A stretch of DNA of 64,000 nucleotides from Ignavibacteriales bacterium. GTDB taxonomy: Bacteria; Bacteroidota; Ignavibacteria; Ignavibacteriales; Ignavibacteriaceae. Below the pieces are notes generated by a model. The model worked only from the letters and a program-made list of their open reading frames with translations. It searched no databases and had not been told where the DNA came from. A program made the position numbers and the translations under genes. Location of the stretch: contig CP065001.1 in assembly GCA_016700155.1 (NCBI GenBank), positions 3,720,001-3,784,000 of the forward strand, given 5' to 3'. Below are positions 26,951 through 36,079 of the stretch, in pieces (the stretch's first letter is position 1; each line of letters starts with the position of its first letter).

Positions 26951-28180
26951 TCATTTAATTGAATAGAAATACTTTTTAGTTCCGCGAACAGTACCAAGAT
27001 ATATTCTACCTTCTGATGAGATAGCTGGCGAATATAAACTCTGACCATCTAGTTGGAGTTGCCATTTTTCGTTCCCCAAGCTATCAACTGCCCCTATTTT
27101 ATTTCCATCAAACAAAAAATAGATGCATCCATTAACATCACTGATTAAACTGAAAAATGCATTTAAAGCATAGGACTTAGACCACCTGAATTCACCTAGA
27201 TGGGTAAATGAAATTAAATGATTACTCGCTCCAAGAATAGCATTACCTTTTTTGTCTATTGTTGGATCAATATAATCTGGTACTAATTGCAAAGAATCTG
27301 GGATTCCATAGTACGGTAATCGCTCGCCTATTGAGTTTATCTTCGAGAAGCCAGATTGCACATGTATTATTCCTGATACATCAACTAATGGTGTAGAAAA
27401 TAAAAAATCAATCACAGAACCTATGTTTGATCTCCATTTAAGCTCACCATTTAGAGAAACAGCATATAGTTCATCATTGGTTACATACATTGTGTTTCCA
27501 TCTGGTGAGAATACAACCGCTGATGATGATGAACCGAAATCATCAAGTGTTAAACTCCATACTGTTTCTCCTGTTTTCGAAAACTTGTACAACACTCCGT
27601 TGTGTGCAAATGCATACAGGTTTCCTTCCTTGTCAAGGTTCATCATACTGTATATACCTGTAGATTGTGCAAATGTAACTTCCCACTTCATTGTACCGTC
27701 AGGATTTACAGCAAACAATTTATCTCCCCACGTTGCAACGTATATTGTTCCGTCTGATGCAAGTACAGGTGGTGATGAATTTTTCTGTGTTGGTGACGGC
27801 AGCGGAAATGTCCACTTTATGCTTCCGTCAAATCTCAGTGCATAAAGAAAACTTCCCGGGCTTGCTGTGTCTTTATACGACACGAAATAGATTGTTGAAT
27901 CACCAACCACAGGTGAAAGAAATGAATCGTGTGTCAGGTTTGTAGTTGGTAGTTCAATCATCCATTCAACCTGTCCTAATTGTGGTCCTGCGTATTTACT
28001 TCTTCCTGTAAACTGTGCATCTCCGTGATGAATGGGCCACGGGTTTGCATCAAGACTTGGCCAGGGAATATCTTCCTGCCAGCCCGGCGGATTAACTTTT
28101 GGTGGTGGAGTAACTCCGTTGTCTTTACAACTTAATTGTAAGATTAGTAAAAGAAGGATTGGTAAAATTATTTTTTTCAT
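26951..28180 (-). CDS. PQQ-like beta-propeller lipoprotein (paralogue A)
   Basis: The chosen start gives 409 residues, MKKIILPILLLLILQLSCKD, a lipoprotein signal with Cys18; GAGGGG precedes the ATG. The N-terminal mature segment PGWQEDIPWPSLDANPWP is almost the same as in the gene at 34518-35738. The rest has propeller blades of the PQQ/WD-like type (DGTIYVATWGDKLFAVNPDG, FSPDGNTMYVTNDELYAVSL, EGRIYLGTVRG). No PQQ-ligand enzyme motifs are clear, so it is probably a structural or binding protein, anchored in a membrane. It is transcribed alone. Confidence 0.82.
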   Translation of the reverse strand: MKKIILPILLLLILQLSCKDNGVTPPPKVNPPGWQEDIPWPSLDANPWPIHHGDAQFTGRSKYAGPQLGQVEWMIELPTTNLTHDSFLSPVVGDSTIYFVSYKDTASPGSFLYALRFDGSIKWTFPLPSPTQKNSSPPVLASDGTIYVATWGDKLFAVNPDGTMKWEVTFAQSTGIYSMMNLDKEGNLYAFAHNGVLYKFSKTGETVWSLTLDDFGSSSSAVVFSPDGNTMYVTNDELYAVSLNGELKWRSNIGSVIDFLFSTPLVDVSGIIHVQSGFSKINSIGERLPYYGIPDSLQLVPDYIDPTIDKKGNAILGASNHLISFTHLGEFRWSKSYALNAFFSLISDVNGCIYFLFDGNKIGAVDSLGNEKWQLQLDGQSLYSPAISSEGRIYLGTVRGTKKYFYSIK

Positions 28181-28378
28181 TTTCCCCTCTGCTCCTTTCA
28201 TATAATGATGTGCGATTTATTGTGGTGTTAAAGGCAAAGCAAAGAATTATTATGCAGTCAGTAAATACCCGTATATGTTTGCAAAGCCAATCACCCCTAT
28301 TCATTATTTATACCTATTCAAACGTAAACTGCTTCCGGGTGATTGTCAACGCAAAAAACATATTTATTTTTTATCAAT

Positions 28379-28406
28379 AAAAAACCCGCTAATTAAAGCG
28401 GGTTTT
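28379..28406 (-). terminator. Terminator of the aldolase gene
   Basis: A 10-bp perfect stem (AAAACCCGCT / AGCGGGTTTT) with a 6-base loop lies 26 bases downstream of the aldolase stop; a T run follows on the minus strand. Confidence 0.85.
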
Positions 28407-28431
28407 TATTACTAACAGTTTCTAAAAAGTT

Positions 28432-29481
28432 CTATGCTACAGTAATATCCTTTTCAAGATAAACATCCTGAATAACATTTAGCAGTTTAACACCGTCAGC
28501 CATTGGGCGCTGGAATGCTTTTCTTCCTGAGATCAATCCCATACCGCCGGCACGTTTGTTTATCACAGCGGTTTTAGCAGCTTCAGCAAAATCATTTTCA
28601 CCTGAAGCGCCGCCGCTGTTTATCAGTCCTGCTCTTCCCATATAATTATTAATTACCTGGTAGCGTGTTAGGTCAATCGGGTTGTCGCTTGAAAGATCTG
28701 AGTAAACTTTCTTATGTGTTTTCCCGAACTTTAACGCATCAAAACCGCCGTTACATTCAGGAAGTTTTTGTTTGATGATATCCGCTTCAATTGTAACACC
28801 GAGATGGTTTGCCTGTCCGGTTAAATCAGCAGCAACGTGATAATCTTTTTCTTTTGTTTTGAAAGCATTGTTCCTTGTATAGCACCATAGGATTGTTGCC
28901 ATACCAAGTTCGTGCGCGTACTGGAATGCTTCGCTTACTTCAATAATTTGTCTTCCGCTTTCCTCGGAACCGAAATAAATTGTTGCGCCGACTGCAGCCG
29001 CACCAAGATCATAACATTGTCTTACACCCGCAAACATAATCTGGTCGAATTTATTGGGATACGTAAGCAGTTCATTGTGATTAAGTTTTACTACGAACGG
29101 AATTTTGTGAGCATATTTTCTCGATGTCATTCCAAGTACACCAAGTGTTGATGCAACTGCGTTACATCCGCCTTCAATCGCTAACTTGACAATGTTTTCC
29201 GGATCAAAATAAGCCGGGTTTGGCGCAAATGAAGCGCCCGCGCTGTGTTCAATTCCCTGGTCAACCGGAAGAATTGAAACATAGCCTGAACCCGCTAATC
29301 TTCCAGCCATAAAAATCCACTGAAGATTTTTTAGTGTGTTTATATTTCTGTCAGTGTGTGAAAAAATCCTGTCCACAAAATCAGGACCCGGCAGGTGAAG
29401 TTGTTCTTTCGGAAATTTTGCTTTGTAGTTTAACAGCGAATCCGCTTCATTTCCAAGAAGCTCTTTAATTTTACTATTCAT
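28432..29481 (-). CDS. fbaB: Class I fructose-bisphosphate aldolase (FbaB/DhnA type)
   Basis: The 349-residue protein has the DhnA-family signature ILPVDQGIEHSAGASFAPNP and ends with the GGRGLISGRKAFQRPMADGV-like segment (MGLISGRKAFQRPMADGV), as in E. coli FbaB. It splits fructose-1,6-bisphosphate into triose phosphates via a lysine Schiff base, in glycolysis or gluconeogenesis. It has no signal and is cytoplasmic. A single-gene unit with its own terminator. Confidence 0.93.
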   Translation of the reverse strand: MNSKIKELLGNEADSLLNYKAKFPKEQLHLPGPDFVDRIFSHTDRNINTLKNLQWIFMAGRLAGSGYVSILPVDQGIEHSAGASFAPNPAYFDPENIVKLAIEGGCNAVASTLGVLGMTSRKYAHKIPFVVKLNHNELLTYPNKFDQIMFAGVRQCYDLGAAAVGATIYFGSEESGRQIIEVSEAFQYAHELGMATILWCYTRNNAFKTKEKDYHVAADLTGQANHLGVTIEADIIKQKLPECNGGFDALKFGKTHKKVYSDLSSDNPIDLTRYQVINNYMGRAGLINSGGASGENDFAEAAKTAVINKRAGGMGLISGRKAFQRPMADGVKLLNVIQDVYLEKDITVA

Positions 29482-29584
29482 TCTTACTCCCTAATATTTT
29501 GAATTTTCTATAACAAATTTTGCCAGACAAAAATAGTCTTAAAAAAAGTTGAATTCAATTTGGCGGGTCAAAAAATGAACAATT

Positions 29585-30562
29585 TTATTTTAATTTTTCA
29601 CTTTTCCCGATATGATCAAAAATTGATTGAGCGTGGAACCTTGAATTTTCAATAAACCATTTGCCCGTGTCCATTCCGCCGCAAACAACTCCCGCAAGGT
29701 AAATCCCTTTTCTGTTCGTCTCAAAAGTATCCGGATCAAAAACAGGGCTAAGATTATCGCCGGGTGAAATTTCAATACCTGAATTTTTAAGAAAGCTGAA
29801 ATCAGGATGATAGCCTGTCATAGCAAATACCACATCATTTTTAATTTTAATAAGTCCGTCGGGAGTTTCAATTTCAATGGTGTCATCTAAAACAGTTCTT
29901 ACGGTTGAATTAAAATATGATTTGATACTTCCTTCTTTTATCCTGTTTTCGATATCAGGAAGAACCCAATACTTAATACTTTTTTTAAGATTACTTTCGC
30001 GTACAATCATTGTAACTTTTGAGCCTCTTCTATAGGTTTCAAGCGCCACATCCACTGCTGAATTTCCGCCGCCGATTATTGCAACATCAAGTTCAGAATA
30101 AGGGTGAGCTTCTTTGAAGTAGTGAAATACTTTACCGGAATTTTCTCCTTCGACATTCAAAAGATTCGGATTATCGTAGTAACCTGTTGCGATAATTATA
30201 TTCTTTGCCTGGTAGGAATTCTTATCAGTAATTATCCTGAAGCGATCGGTTTCGCTTATGACAGAATTAACTTTTTCATAAAAATTTATTTTCAGATCCC
30301 ACGTTGTTTTAATACGTCTGAAATATTCAAGAGCTTCTCTGCGCGTTGGTTTATCGCCATGTGAAATGAATGGAACATCGCCTATTTCTAATCTTTCTGA
30401 TGTGGAAAAGAAAGTCATATTAACGGGATAATTATAAATTGAATTTACAAGACAACCCTTTTCGACTATCAGGTAATTCATTTTACGTTTCACCGCTTCG
30501 ATACCGCAGGTTAACCCGATTGGTCCGGCACCGATAATTATTACATCAAATAAGTTGTTCAT
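29585..30562 (-). CDS. YpdA-family FAD/NAD(P)-dependent reductase (putative bacillithiol disulfide reductase)
   Basis: The 325-residue protein has a dinucleotide motif GAGPIGLTCGIEA near residue 11 and a second one in the middle, AIIGGGNSAVDVALE, with the YpdA-like start VNSIYNYPVNMTFFSTSERL. YpdA enzymes reduce oxidised bacillithiol. No classical CxxC disulfide motif is present, as expected for YpdA. Bacillithiol genes are not in the window, so the substrate is inferred from family only. Confidence 0.85.
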   Translation of the reverse strand: MNNLFDVIIIGAGPIGLTCGIEAVKRKMNYLIVEKGCLVNSIYNYPVNMTFFSTSERLEIGDVPFISHGDKPTRREALEYFRRIKTTWDLKINFYEKVNSVISETDRFRIITDKNSYQAKNIIIATGYYDNPNLLNVEGENSGKVFHYFKEAHPYSELDVAIIGGGNSAVDVALETYRRGSKVTMIVRESNLKKSIKYWVLPDIENRIKEGSIKSYFNSTVRTVLDDTIEIETPDGLIKIKNDVVFAMTGYHPDFSFLKNSGIEISPGDNLSPVFDPDTFETNRKGIYLAGVVCGGMDTGKWFIENSRFHAQSIFDHIGKSEKLK

Positions 30563-30602
30563 TTATAATCCGAATAAATTTTACTTCAACTAAAGTGATT
30601 GC

Positions 30603-30634
30603 TTTAAAATAAAAAAAGCGGCAATCAATGCCGC
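30603..30634 (-). terminator. Terminator, first copy of a duplicated 32-bp element
   Basis: The minus-strand hairpin has a 6-bp core stem (GCGGCA / TGCCGC) and a 5-base loop, followed by a T run. It follows the small exported gene at 30674-31069. The 32 bases at 30603-30634 are identical to 31821-31852. Confidence 0.8.
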
Positions 30635-30673
30635 AATGATATTAAAATTAACACTTGCTGAAGTATTTATTTA

Positions 30674-31069
30674 TTAATATTGCTCACACATTCCGTACTG
30701 AGTAGTGATAGAAACAGAAGTGGGGAATGAAGCCAGTGTAGAATAATAATAGGTAGTACCATTTTTCCACACCCAATCATATTCCCTAAAATAACTCCAA
30801 TAACCATTATTTGAATAACAACCAAAGTTGCCAAGGCTATTCCAACTTCCACTGCCTGCTTTTTTATATAATGTACTCCAACAATGATATGCAGGTGTTT
30901 GTTTCCATTCAATTTTAACTTGTACCTGTGGACAACCATTTACTAATTGACTGTTCCCAGTAAATGAAACACTTGTGATTACTTCCAATATCGGGTCAGC
31001 TTTTAGCTCAACGCTCAAAGCAAAAATTACGACAAAAACAAAAAACAATGACAAGAATTTTATCTTCAT
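30674..31069 (-). CDS. Small exported protein, FN3-like, unknown
   Basis: The 131-residue protein has a signal peptide (MKIKFLSLFFVFVVIFALSVE to about ELKA) and a Cys-containing beta-rich body (NGCPQVQVKIEWKQTPAYHC, then WSTLYKKAGSGSW, WKNGTTYYYSTLAS). The pattern resembles a single fibronectin III/Ig-like domain with one or two disulfides. AGGAGG lies just before the start. The family is not recognised. It lies 38 bases after the exported gene at 31108-31689, likely in one transcript. Confidence 0.65.
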   Translation of the reverse strand: MKIKFLSLFFVFVVIFALSVELKADPILEVITSVSFTGNSQLVNGCPQVQVKIEWKQTPAYHCWSTLYKKAGSGSWNSLGNFGCYSNNGYWSYFREYDWVWKNGTTYYYSTLASFPTSVSITTQYGMCEQY

Positions 31070-31107
31070 TTTATCCTCCTTTTTTATGATTCCACTTCAG
31101 CAAGTAT

Positions 31108-31689
31108 TTAATTCCAAGTAATTATAATATCTTTGATTGTTTTAAGATTCTTAATAACAAAGGAATAAAAAATCCGATTATCCTTTTCCTCTGTCTTTGA
31201 AGGCGGATATGAAATCTTTACATTTAAAAACTTTTTAGGTACAGAAATAATGAACTTTGCATTTAAAACAGGATTTTCCCAATGTTGTGTAGTATATAAT
31301 ATATATTTAGCTGATTTATCATTAGTTTTTTGCTTATAACGAATATCGAAAGATTTAGTCTCACTTGAATCAAAAGCCATAGCCCAAGATACACCACTTT
31401 CCAGTGTCTTATAATCAAATTCTTCTAAATATATTTCATGAGGATAGTTGTACTTTTCATCAACTGGGAATGGATAAAATACTTTCGCAACGACCATATT
31501 CCCTTTATTATTCCTAAAAGTATAATTACCTGTAACTTCAAACTCACCGCCATAGCAATCAACTTGAACTACTTCGTCTATAAAATCAATCCAAGAGCTA
31601 TCACTTTGAAAATCCTCTTGAGAAAAAACATTACTTTGTGTCAATAATAAAAATATAAATGTGAAAGGAAAAAAAATTTTGCTTAGCAT
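31108..31689 (-). CDS. Exported protein, DUF4424-like beta domain
   Basis: The chosen start gives 193 residues (MLSKIFFPFTFIFLLLTQSN, cleaved near FSQ) with GAGGAG upstream; a longer start would bury the signal. The mature body has a beta-rich stretch (GGEFEVTGNYTFRNNKGNMV, then SFDIRYKQKTNDKSAKYILY) that resembles DUF4424/VIT-like domains with an FDIRY pattern and a terminal Trp-containing strand. No catalytic residues were seen. It is co-directional with the genes on either side. Confidence 0.6.
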   Translation of the reverse strand: MLSKIFFPFTFIFLLLTQSNVFSQEDFQSDSSWIDFIDEVVQVDCYGGEFEVTGNYTFRNNKGNMVVAKVFYPFPVDEKYNYPHEIYLEEFDYKTLESGVSWAMAFDSSETKSFDIRYKQKTNDKSAKYILYTTQHWENPVLNAKFIISVPKKFLNVKISYPPSKTEEKDNRIFYSFVIKNLKTIKDIIITWN

Positions 31690-31820
31690 TGATTCTCCTC
31701 TGTCATTTCTAATTAAAAGATTTTTATTTGGTTTTGTTGAGATAGAAATTGCCCCCATTCTGAATTAAAAATAACGATTCACTGATAAAAAACAAAATAC
31801 TATTTTTAAAGTTATTTTTA

Positions 31821-31855
31821 TTTAAAATAAAAAAAGCGGCAATCAATGCCGCTTT
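31821..31855 (-). terminator. Terminator, second copy of the duplicated 32-bp element
   Basis: A 9-bp stem (AAAGCGGCA / TGCCGCTTT) with a 5-base loop and a T run on the minus strand lies 20 bases after the stop of the gene at 31875. Its first 32 bases repeat 30603-30634 exactly. Confidence 0.85.
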
Positions 31856-31874
31856 AGAAATTTATATTTTCCTT

Positions 31875-32294
31875 TTAATCAATAATTTCTATTAAAGCAC
31901 TTGCTACTGTTTTATCTCTGTCGTCTAGAAGGAATACTCTGTAAAAACCGGGTTCTTCAAACTTCATATCGCTTTCATCATTTTTTGAGAAATAGATATA
32001 GTTCATATCCGGCTCAACATTGTAATGGAACTTCTTGTAATATTCGAATTTTTTAGATCTTGCATTGTATTTATCAAACTGAATTGATACGTCATCCAGA
32101 TCCAATGCGTCATCGCATTTAACCATAACGGTTAAATAGCCGGTTGTAAATCTGTCACTAACACCTACTTCACCATTGTTGCCGTATTTTTCGCAAAAGT
32201 AAAGTACAGGTTCATTCTGTGCAAACAGGTTTTGATTAAAACCTATAAGAATGTATAACAGTGAAAGGGCAAAAAACAGTTTCGATACTTTCAT
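31875..32294 (-). CDS. Small exported protein, unknown function
   Basis: The 139-residue protein has a signal peptide (MKVSKLFFALSLLYILIGFN, cleaved near LFAQ). The mature part has about 110 residues with a beta-sandwich look (TGYLTVMVKCDDALDLDDVS, FEEPGFYRVFLLDDRD). It ends with SALIEIID. AGGAGA lies near the start. No family is recognised. It stands alone with a terminator. Confidence 0.65.
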   Translation of the reverse strand: MKVSKLFFALSLLYILIGFNQNLFAQNEPVLYFCEKYGNNGEVGVSDRFTTGYLTVMVKCDDALDLDDVSIQFDKYNARSKKFEYYKKFHYNVEPDMNYIYFSKNDESDMKFEEPGFYRVFLLDDRDKTVASALIEIID

Positions 32295-32603
32295 AGATCA
32301 TCTCCTTTTGTGTTTAGATTTTTGTGGAATACTACTCAAAAAATTATGCCAGAATCAGGCAGCAAAATAAAAGTACATTTTAGGATGTTATCCGTTTTCC
32401 GGAATAATTTGTCTTTTCTAAGGTATTTATTACTTTAATTTTAAAGTCGCACAATTGCGACACAGAAATTATTGCTCCCCATGTAAGCAGTTAAGATCGG
32501 TCTGAGTATAATTTTGTAATTTTTTTTATAAAAAGCACTGGTAGTTCAAAAAATAGTTGAAAATATTTTTTAAGTTAGTAACAACTGTTGAGGATATGTA
32601 CAA
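32295..32603. other. 309-bp divergent gap with a small hairpin
   Basis: The only clear structure is a perfect hairpin, GTCGCA-CAAT-TGCGAC, at 32446-32461. Otherwise AT-rich DNA with a long T run near 32520. Promoters of the divergent genes should be here. Confidence 0.4.
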
Positions 32604-32768
32604 ATGAATAAAACCGAAATCTGTCCCTGGTGCAGCACAGAAACAAAGATAATCTGGGTTCATGGGCATGGACAGTGTTTGAACTGCGGAATAAATATCG
32701 ATGAATGCAGCCGCGGCGAACAATGCAGCGAAAACAACTCACCGGCAGAAAATACTGATGAAGAATAA
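32604..32768 (+). CDS. 54-residue zinc-ribbon protein
   Basis: The small frame begins MNKTEICPWCSTETKIIWVH and continues GHGQCLNCGINIDECS; it has two CxxC pairs (CPWC and CLNC) typical of a zinc ribbon, then an acidic tail ending TDEE. Its stop TAA (32766-32768) overlaps the HAD gene start at 32758 by 11 bases in another frame, a sign of translational coupling. Upstream there is an AGGA-like sequence about 12 bases before the ATG. The role is unknown; such ribbons often bind nucleic acids or serve as metal chaperones. Confidence 0.7.
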   Translation: MNKTEICPWCSTETKIIWVHGHGQCLNCGINIDECSRGEQCSENNSPAENTDEE

Positions 32769-33408
32769 AATTTTACATGTCTGTTTTGACCTTGACGGAA
32801 CATTAATAGACTCGCACTCCACCATTTATAAATCAACCACCACAACCCTGGATCATTTTTCTATCAGGCATGATATTGATGAACATAGATTCAACCGGCT
32901 GATTGGAAAACATTTTTCAGATATTTTTAATGAGTTCGGGATTGTAGTGGATGATCTTCCATCTTTTATAAAAGTCTATAAGAAAATTTATTTTGATTTT
33001 ATTGATGAATCAAAATTATATCCGGGCATACCTGACCTGTTAAAATTTCTTAAAGAAAAAAATATTGCAGTAACATTGCTTACAACAAAGGCCCAGGATC
33101 AGGCTGATCTGATAATCGATCATTTCGATCTGCGAAAATACTTTTCGCTTGTTGTGGGAAGAAGAGAAGGAATGGCACACAAACCATCACCCGAACCGCT
33201 TTTATTTATTTGTAATGAACTGAATATAAATCCGGCAGAAACATTAATGACAGGCGACACTGAACTTGATATTCAATGCGGAAAAAATGTTGGCACAAGA
33301 ACCTGCGCCGTTACTTACGGCTACAGAACAATTGAAACACTTAAAAAAGAGCAGCCAGATTATTTAATTAACCGGGCTGAAGAAATTATTAAAATATTTC
33401 AATGGTAG
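32758..33408 (+). CDS. HAD-family phosphatase (phosphoglycolate phosphatase-like)
   Basis: The chosen start gives 216 residues, MKNKILHVCFDLDGTLIDSH, with HAD motif I DxDGT. A longer frame starting at 32701 would read through the zinc-ribbon gene and has low-complexity Ala; it is rejected. Motif II is near LTTKAQ, the Lys of motif III near HKPSPEP and motif IV at MTGDTELDIQCGKN. This is the pattern of phosphoglycolate phosphatase/PpaX-like enzymes; the actual phosphomonoester is unknown. Its stop lies one base from the stop of the convergent neighbour, with no terminator between. Confidence 0.85.
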   Translation: MKNKILHVCFDLDGTLIDSHSTIYKSTTTTLDHFSIRHDIDEHRFNRLIGKHFSDIFNEFGIVVDDLPSFIKVYKKIYFDFIDESKLYPGIPDLLKFLKEKNIAVTLLTTKAQDQADLIIDHFDLRKYFSLVVGRREGMAHKPSPEPLLFICNELNINPAETLMTGDTELDIQCGKNVGTRTCAVTYGYRTIETLKKEQPDYLINRAEEIIKIFQW

Positions 33409-33409
33409 T

Positions 33410-34518
33410 TTACTTTATCATCAACATCTTTTTAGTTGAAAGAAACTCACCAGTTCTTAACTGATAAATATATGTACCACTCGCCAACGTAGATGCGTCA
33501 AAATTAACAGTATAGTTACCCGCTGTTTTTGATTCGTTAACCAATGTTACAACTTCACGACCAAGTAAATCATAAACTTTTAGTGATACTAACCCATCCG
33601 TCGGAATTGAATACTGTATGTTTGTTGTTGGGTTGAATGGATTTGGGTAATTCTGTTGCAATGCAAAATCATTTACATTTTGTGATTCTATAAATTCTTT
33701 TTCTAACCCCGTTCCTTGTGTTGTAACTACATTTGTCGAACTTGTTTCACTCTCTGATATCAATATTGCCGTGACATAATAATTTAAACTCGCACCTGTC
33801 GGCGAAATATTATATTCGTCATCAACATATTCAAAAACGTTATTAGTTGTTGATGCAATATGAGTGTAATTACCGCCTGCTACCTTTCTGTATATTTTAG
33901 AGCTATCTATTGCTTCATTTGGGTAGGGTCCCCAGACAAGTTGTGGATGGTTTCCTGTTTGAGATGGGATTAATACTAAGCAATTTTCCCAGAAATCTTC
34001 AAAGCAAGTAAAAACTGGATTGCCTGATTTTATCTCCCAAATATTTAGCACATACTTTGATGGAATCGAAACATAATTATCGATAGCATTGGCATAATAA
34101 AACTGATCAGCCTGTGCATCATATTTAATTATAAAATCTGTATTATAGTTAGGTGAATAGTCCTGATTAGCCCATTTACAATCCCTCAGGTTCAAATAAA
34201 AATAAATATTACTGTAGCTGTTCGTCATTTTATAAAATCCATGTGCTATTGGATCAAAATAATTATTTGTATTCTCCATCCTCTACCATAACTATTTACG
34301 TTACCAACCGTTGTATCTTTAGCAATTTTATAGTTATTCGTAATTGCGGAATTTGCCCAGACAGTTCCAATCGCGTCAAGTGCAAAAATAATTTGTGACT
34401 GACCAGGAACATTAGAGGTGTGTAAAGTAATCTCCTCTTCCATTAATGATTCTTGACAATAAATTGCTGATGCAGTTAAAAATAGAATTGTTAATAATTT
34501 ATTCATTTTACAACCCAT
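33410..34518 (-). pseudogene. T9SS-sorted secreted protein interrupted by a frameshift
   Basis: Two overlapping frames seem to be one gene. The first (34518-34246, 90 codons) has the signal peptide (MNKLLTILFLTASAIYCQ) but stops early; the second (34279-33410, 289 codons) has no signal but carries a FN3-like part and a complete T9SS sorting domain (NYPNPFNPTTNI, ending KKMLMIK). A one-base change between about 34287 and 34246, for example a deletion near the GGTAGAGGATGG stretch, would join them. The gene's ATG (34518) overlaps the stop of the PQQ lipoprotein gene as TAATG, so the two are coupled. It may be a real lesion, a phase-variable gene, or an assembly error. Confidence 0.72.
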
Positions 34519-35738
34519 TATTTAATTAAATACAGTTTATCCGATCTATATCCGGGATAATAGATAAATCCATTTGCTAAAGCTGGAGCATCTGCCGGGT
34601 TAGTATCCTCAAGATTGATTGTCCAGTTCATTTCACCTCTATCATTAACCGAAATTAATTTAGTTCCCAAAGGCGTCCCTAAAGAAACATAAATATTTCC
34701 GTTAGCATCACACACTAAATGACTTAATATTTTATTATCCAAAGGTAATTTCCATTTTAATTTACCTTCAAAACTAAGAGCATATAAAGTATCACTTCCA
34801 AAATAGATTGAACCATTTTTATGAATTGTAGGTGAGGAATAAAATGTCTCTTGCCCATTACCCCAATAATAAATCCATTCCAAGTCACCTGAACCGTTTA
34901 ATTTTTTTAAATATGATATTTCATGAGGTGGAATTTCACCTGTCAAATAAATATTACCATAGCTATCAACCATTTGCGGAGATGCTACAAAATATCCAGG
35001 ATGAATCCATTTAATTTGTTTTTGAGTAATGTCGATTGCATAGAGAAGATTTAATGATCCTTTTACATATAAAACCTTTCCATCTGGAGAAAAAGTAAGA
35101 AACGCAGAACCATAACCAAATACTGCCTGTTCATACTGTAATGACCATTGATAATTTCCGTTAGAAGAAATTGCATAAAGTGTCCCGGTAGAATCCACAA
35201 AATAAATATTCCCTTGTAAGTCAATGTTTAAATTGCTTGTTATATAATTATTCGTTTCATACCTCCATAAAAGACTTCCGTTTTTATTTAACGCTACTAT
35301 ATCACCCAAATAAAAAGTTGAAAAAATTATTGCACTGTCTTTTGTAATGATGGGTGTAGATGTATTTGAAATATGATTAATATCATATGACCATTCTTCG
35401 AAACCTGAGAAAGAAAATCTCTTTAAACCACCAGTGCTATTAATTGTATGACCATTTAAGACATAACATTCATTCAAATAGCCTATAACCACACTATTGC
35501 TCATATATAATGAGTCATAGTTCCACTGTATATTGACAGAGTTTAAGCCGGAAAAATTCGAACGTCCAGTATTCTGTGCATCATGTCTATACATAGGCCA
35601 AGGACTATCAGCCAAACTAGGCCAGGGTATGTCTTCCTGCCAGCCGGGTGGTTTGTTGTCGGGCGGGGTTATTGTGTTTTCTTTACAACTTAATTGTAAA
35701 ATTATTATTACAAGTATAAATAAAAATGATCTTTTCAT
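34518..35738 (-). CDS. PQQ-like beta-propeller lipoprotein (paralogue B)
   Basis: The 406-residue protein has a lipoprotein signal (MKRSFLFILVIIILQLSCKE, Cys18) and the same mature motif as the gene at 26951-28180 (PGWQEDIPWPSLADSPWP, then MYRHDAQNTGRS against IHHGDAQFTGRS). Blade motifs such as DGKVLYVKGSLNLLYAIDI and NGNIYVSLGTPLGTKLISV show the propeller. It is coupled with the frameshifted T9SS gene by a TAATG overlap, which suggests the pair is co-produced. Role unknown; a surface-anchored binding protein is one option. Confidence 0.82.
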   Translation of the reverse strand: MKRSFLFILVIIILQLSCKENTITPPDNKPPGWQEDIPWPSLADSPWPMYRHDAQNTGRSNFSGLNSVNIQWNYDSLYMSNSVVIGYLNECYVLNGHTINSTGGLKRFSFSGFEEWSYDINHISNTSTPIITKDSAIIFSTFYLGDIVALNKNGSLLWRYETNNYITSNLNIDLQGNIYFVDSTGTLYAISSNGNYQWSLQYEQAVFGYGSAFLTFSPDGKVLYVKGSLNLLYAIDITQKQIKWIHPGYFVASPQMVDSYGNIYLTGEIPPHEISYLKKLNGSGDLEWIYYWGNGQETFYSSPTIHKNGSIYFGSDTLYALSFEGKLKWKLPLDNKILSHLVCDANGNIYVSLGTPLGTKLISVNDRGEMNWTINLEDTNPADAPALANGFIYYPGYRSDKLYLIK

Positions 35739-35850
35739 TTTTCGCCTCAGTGCTAATGAGTGTTGTTAAAACTTAATCAATATTTGTTTTAGTTACTGCA
35801 TAGTTTTTTCTCCTTTTTTTTGTAAAACTGGAATTGTGAAATGATATGAG

Positions 35851-35875
35851 ATTTCTCTGGCTTCGCCATCGAAAT
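35851..35875. repeat. Imperfect palindromic element (possible dispersed repeat)
   Basis: ATTTC and GAAAT arms enclose TGGC-TTC-GCCA with a small internal mismatch. I recall sequences of this kind (ATTTCT...CGAAATGAC) recurring in genomes of this group, but cannot check copies from one window. Confidence 0.45.
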
Positions 35876-36079
35876 GACTGACTGCTGTTTGTCTTAAATG
35901 CCGGGATTTTTACAGACATACTCTAACCCCCGTTAAATAAATTTTATCTACCTGCTGTAATAAAGAAAAAAAATAATGAAAGAAGCAAATTATTTTTAAT
36001 TGCGATCTGGCAAATGATACCATATAGAAACTAATTCAAACCACAAGAAAAAATTGTTAGTAGTATTATTTAAAACTAA

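Noticed and set aside
27423..27845. 140-codon plus-strand frame opposite a PQQ lipoprotein
   Set aside because: The minus-strand protein has a lipoprotein signal and blade repeats; the plus frame has no features.
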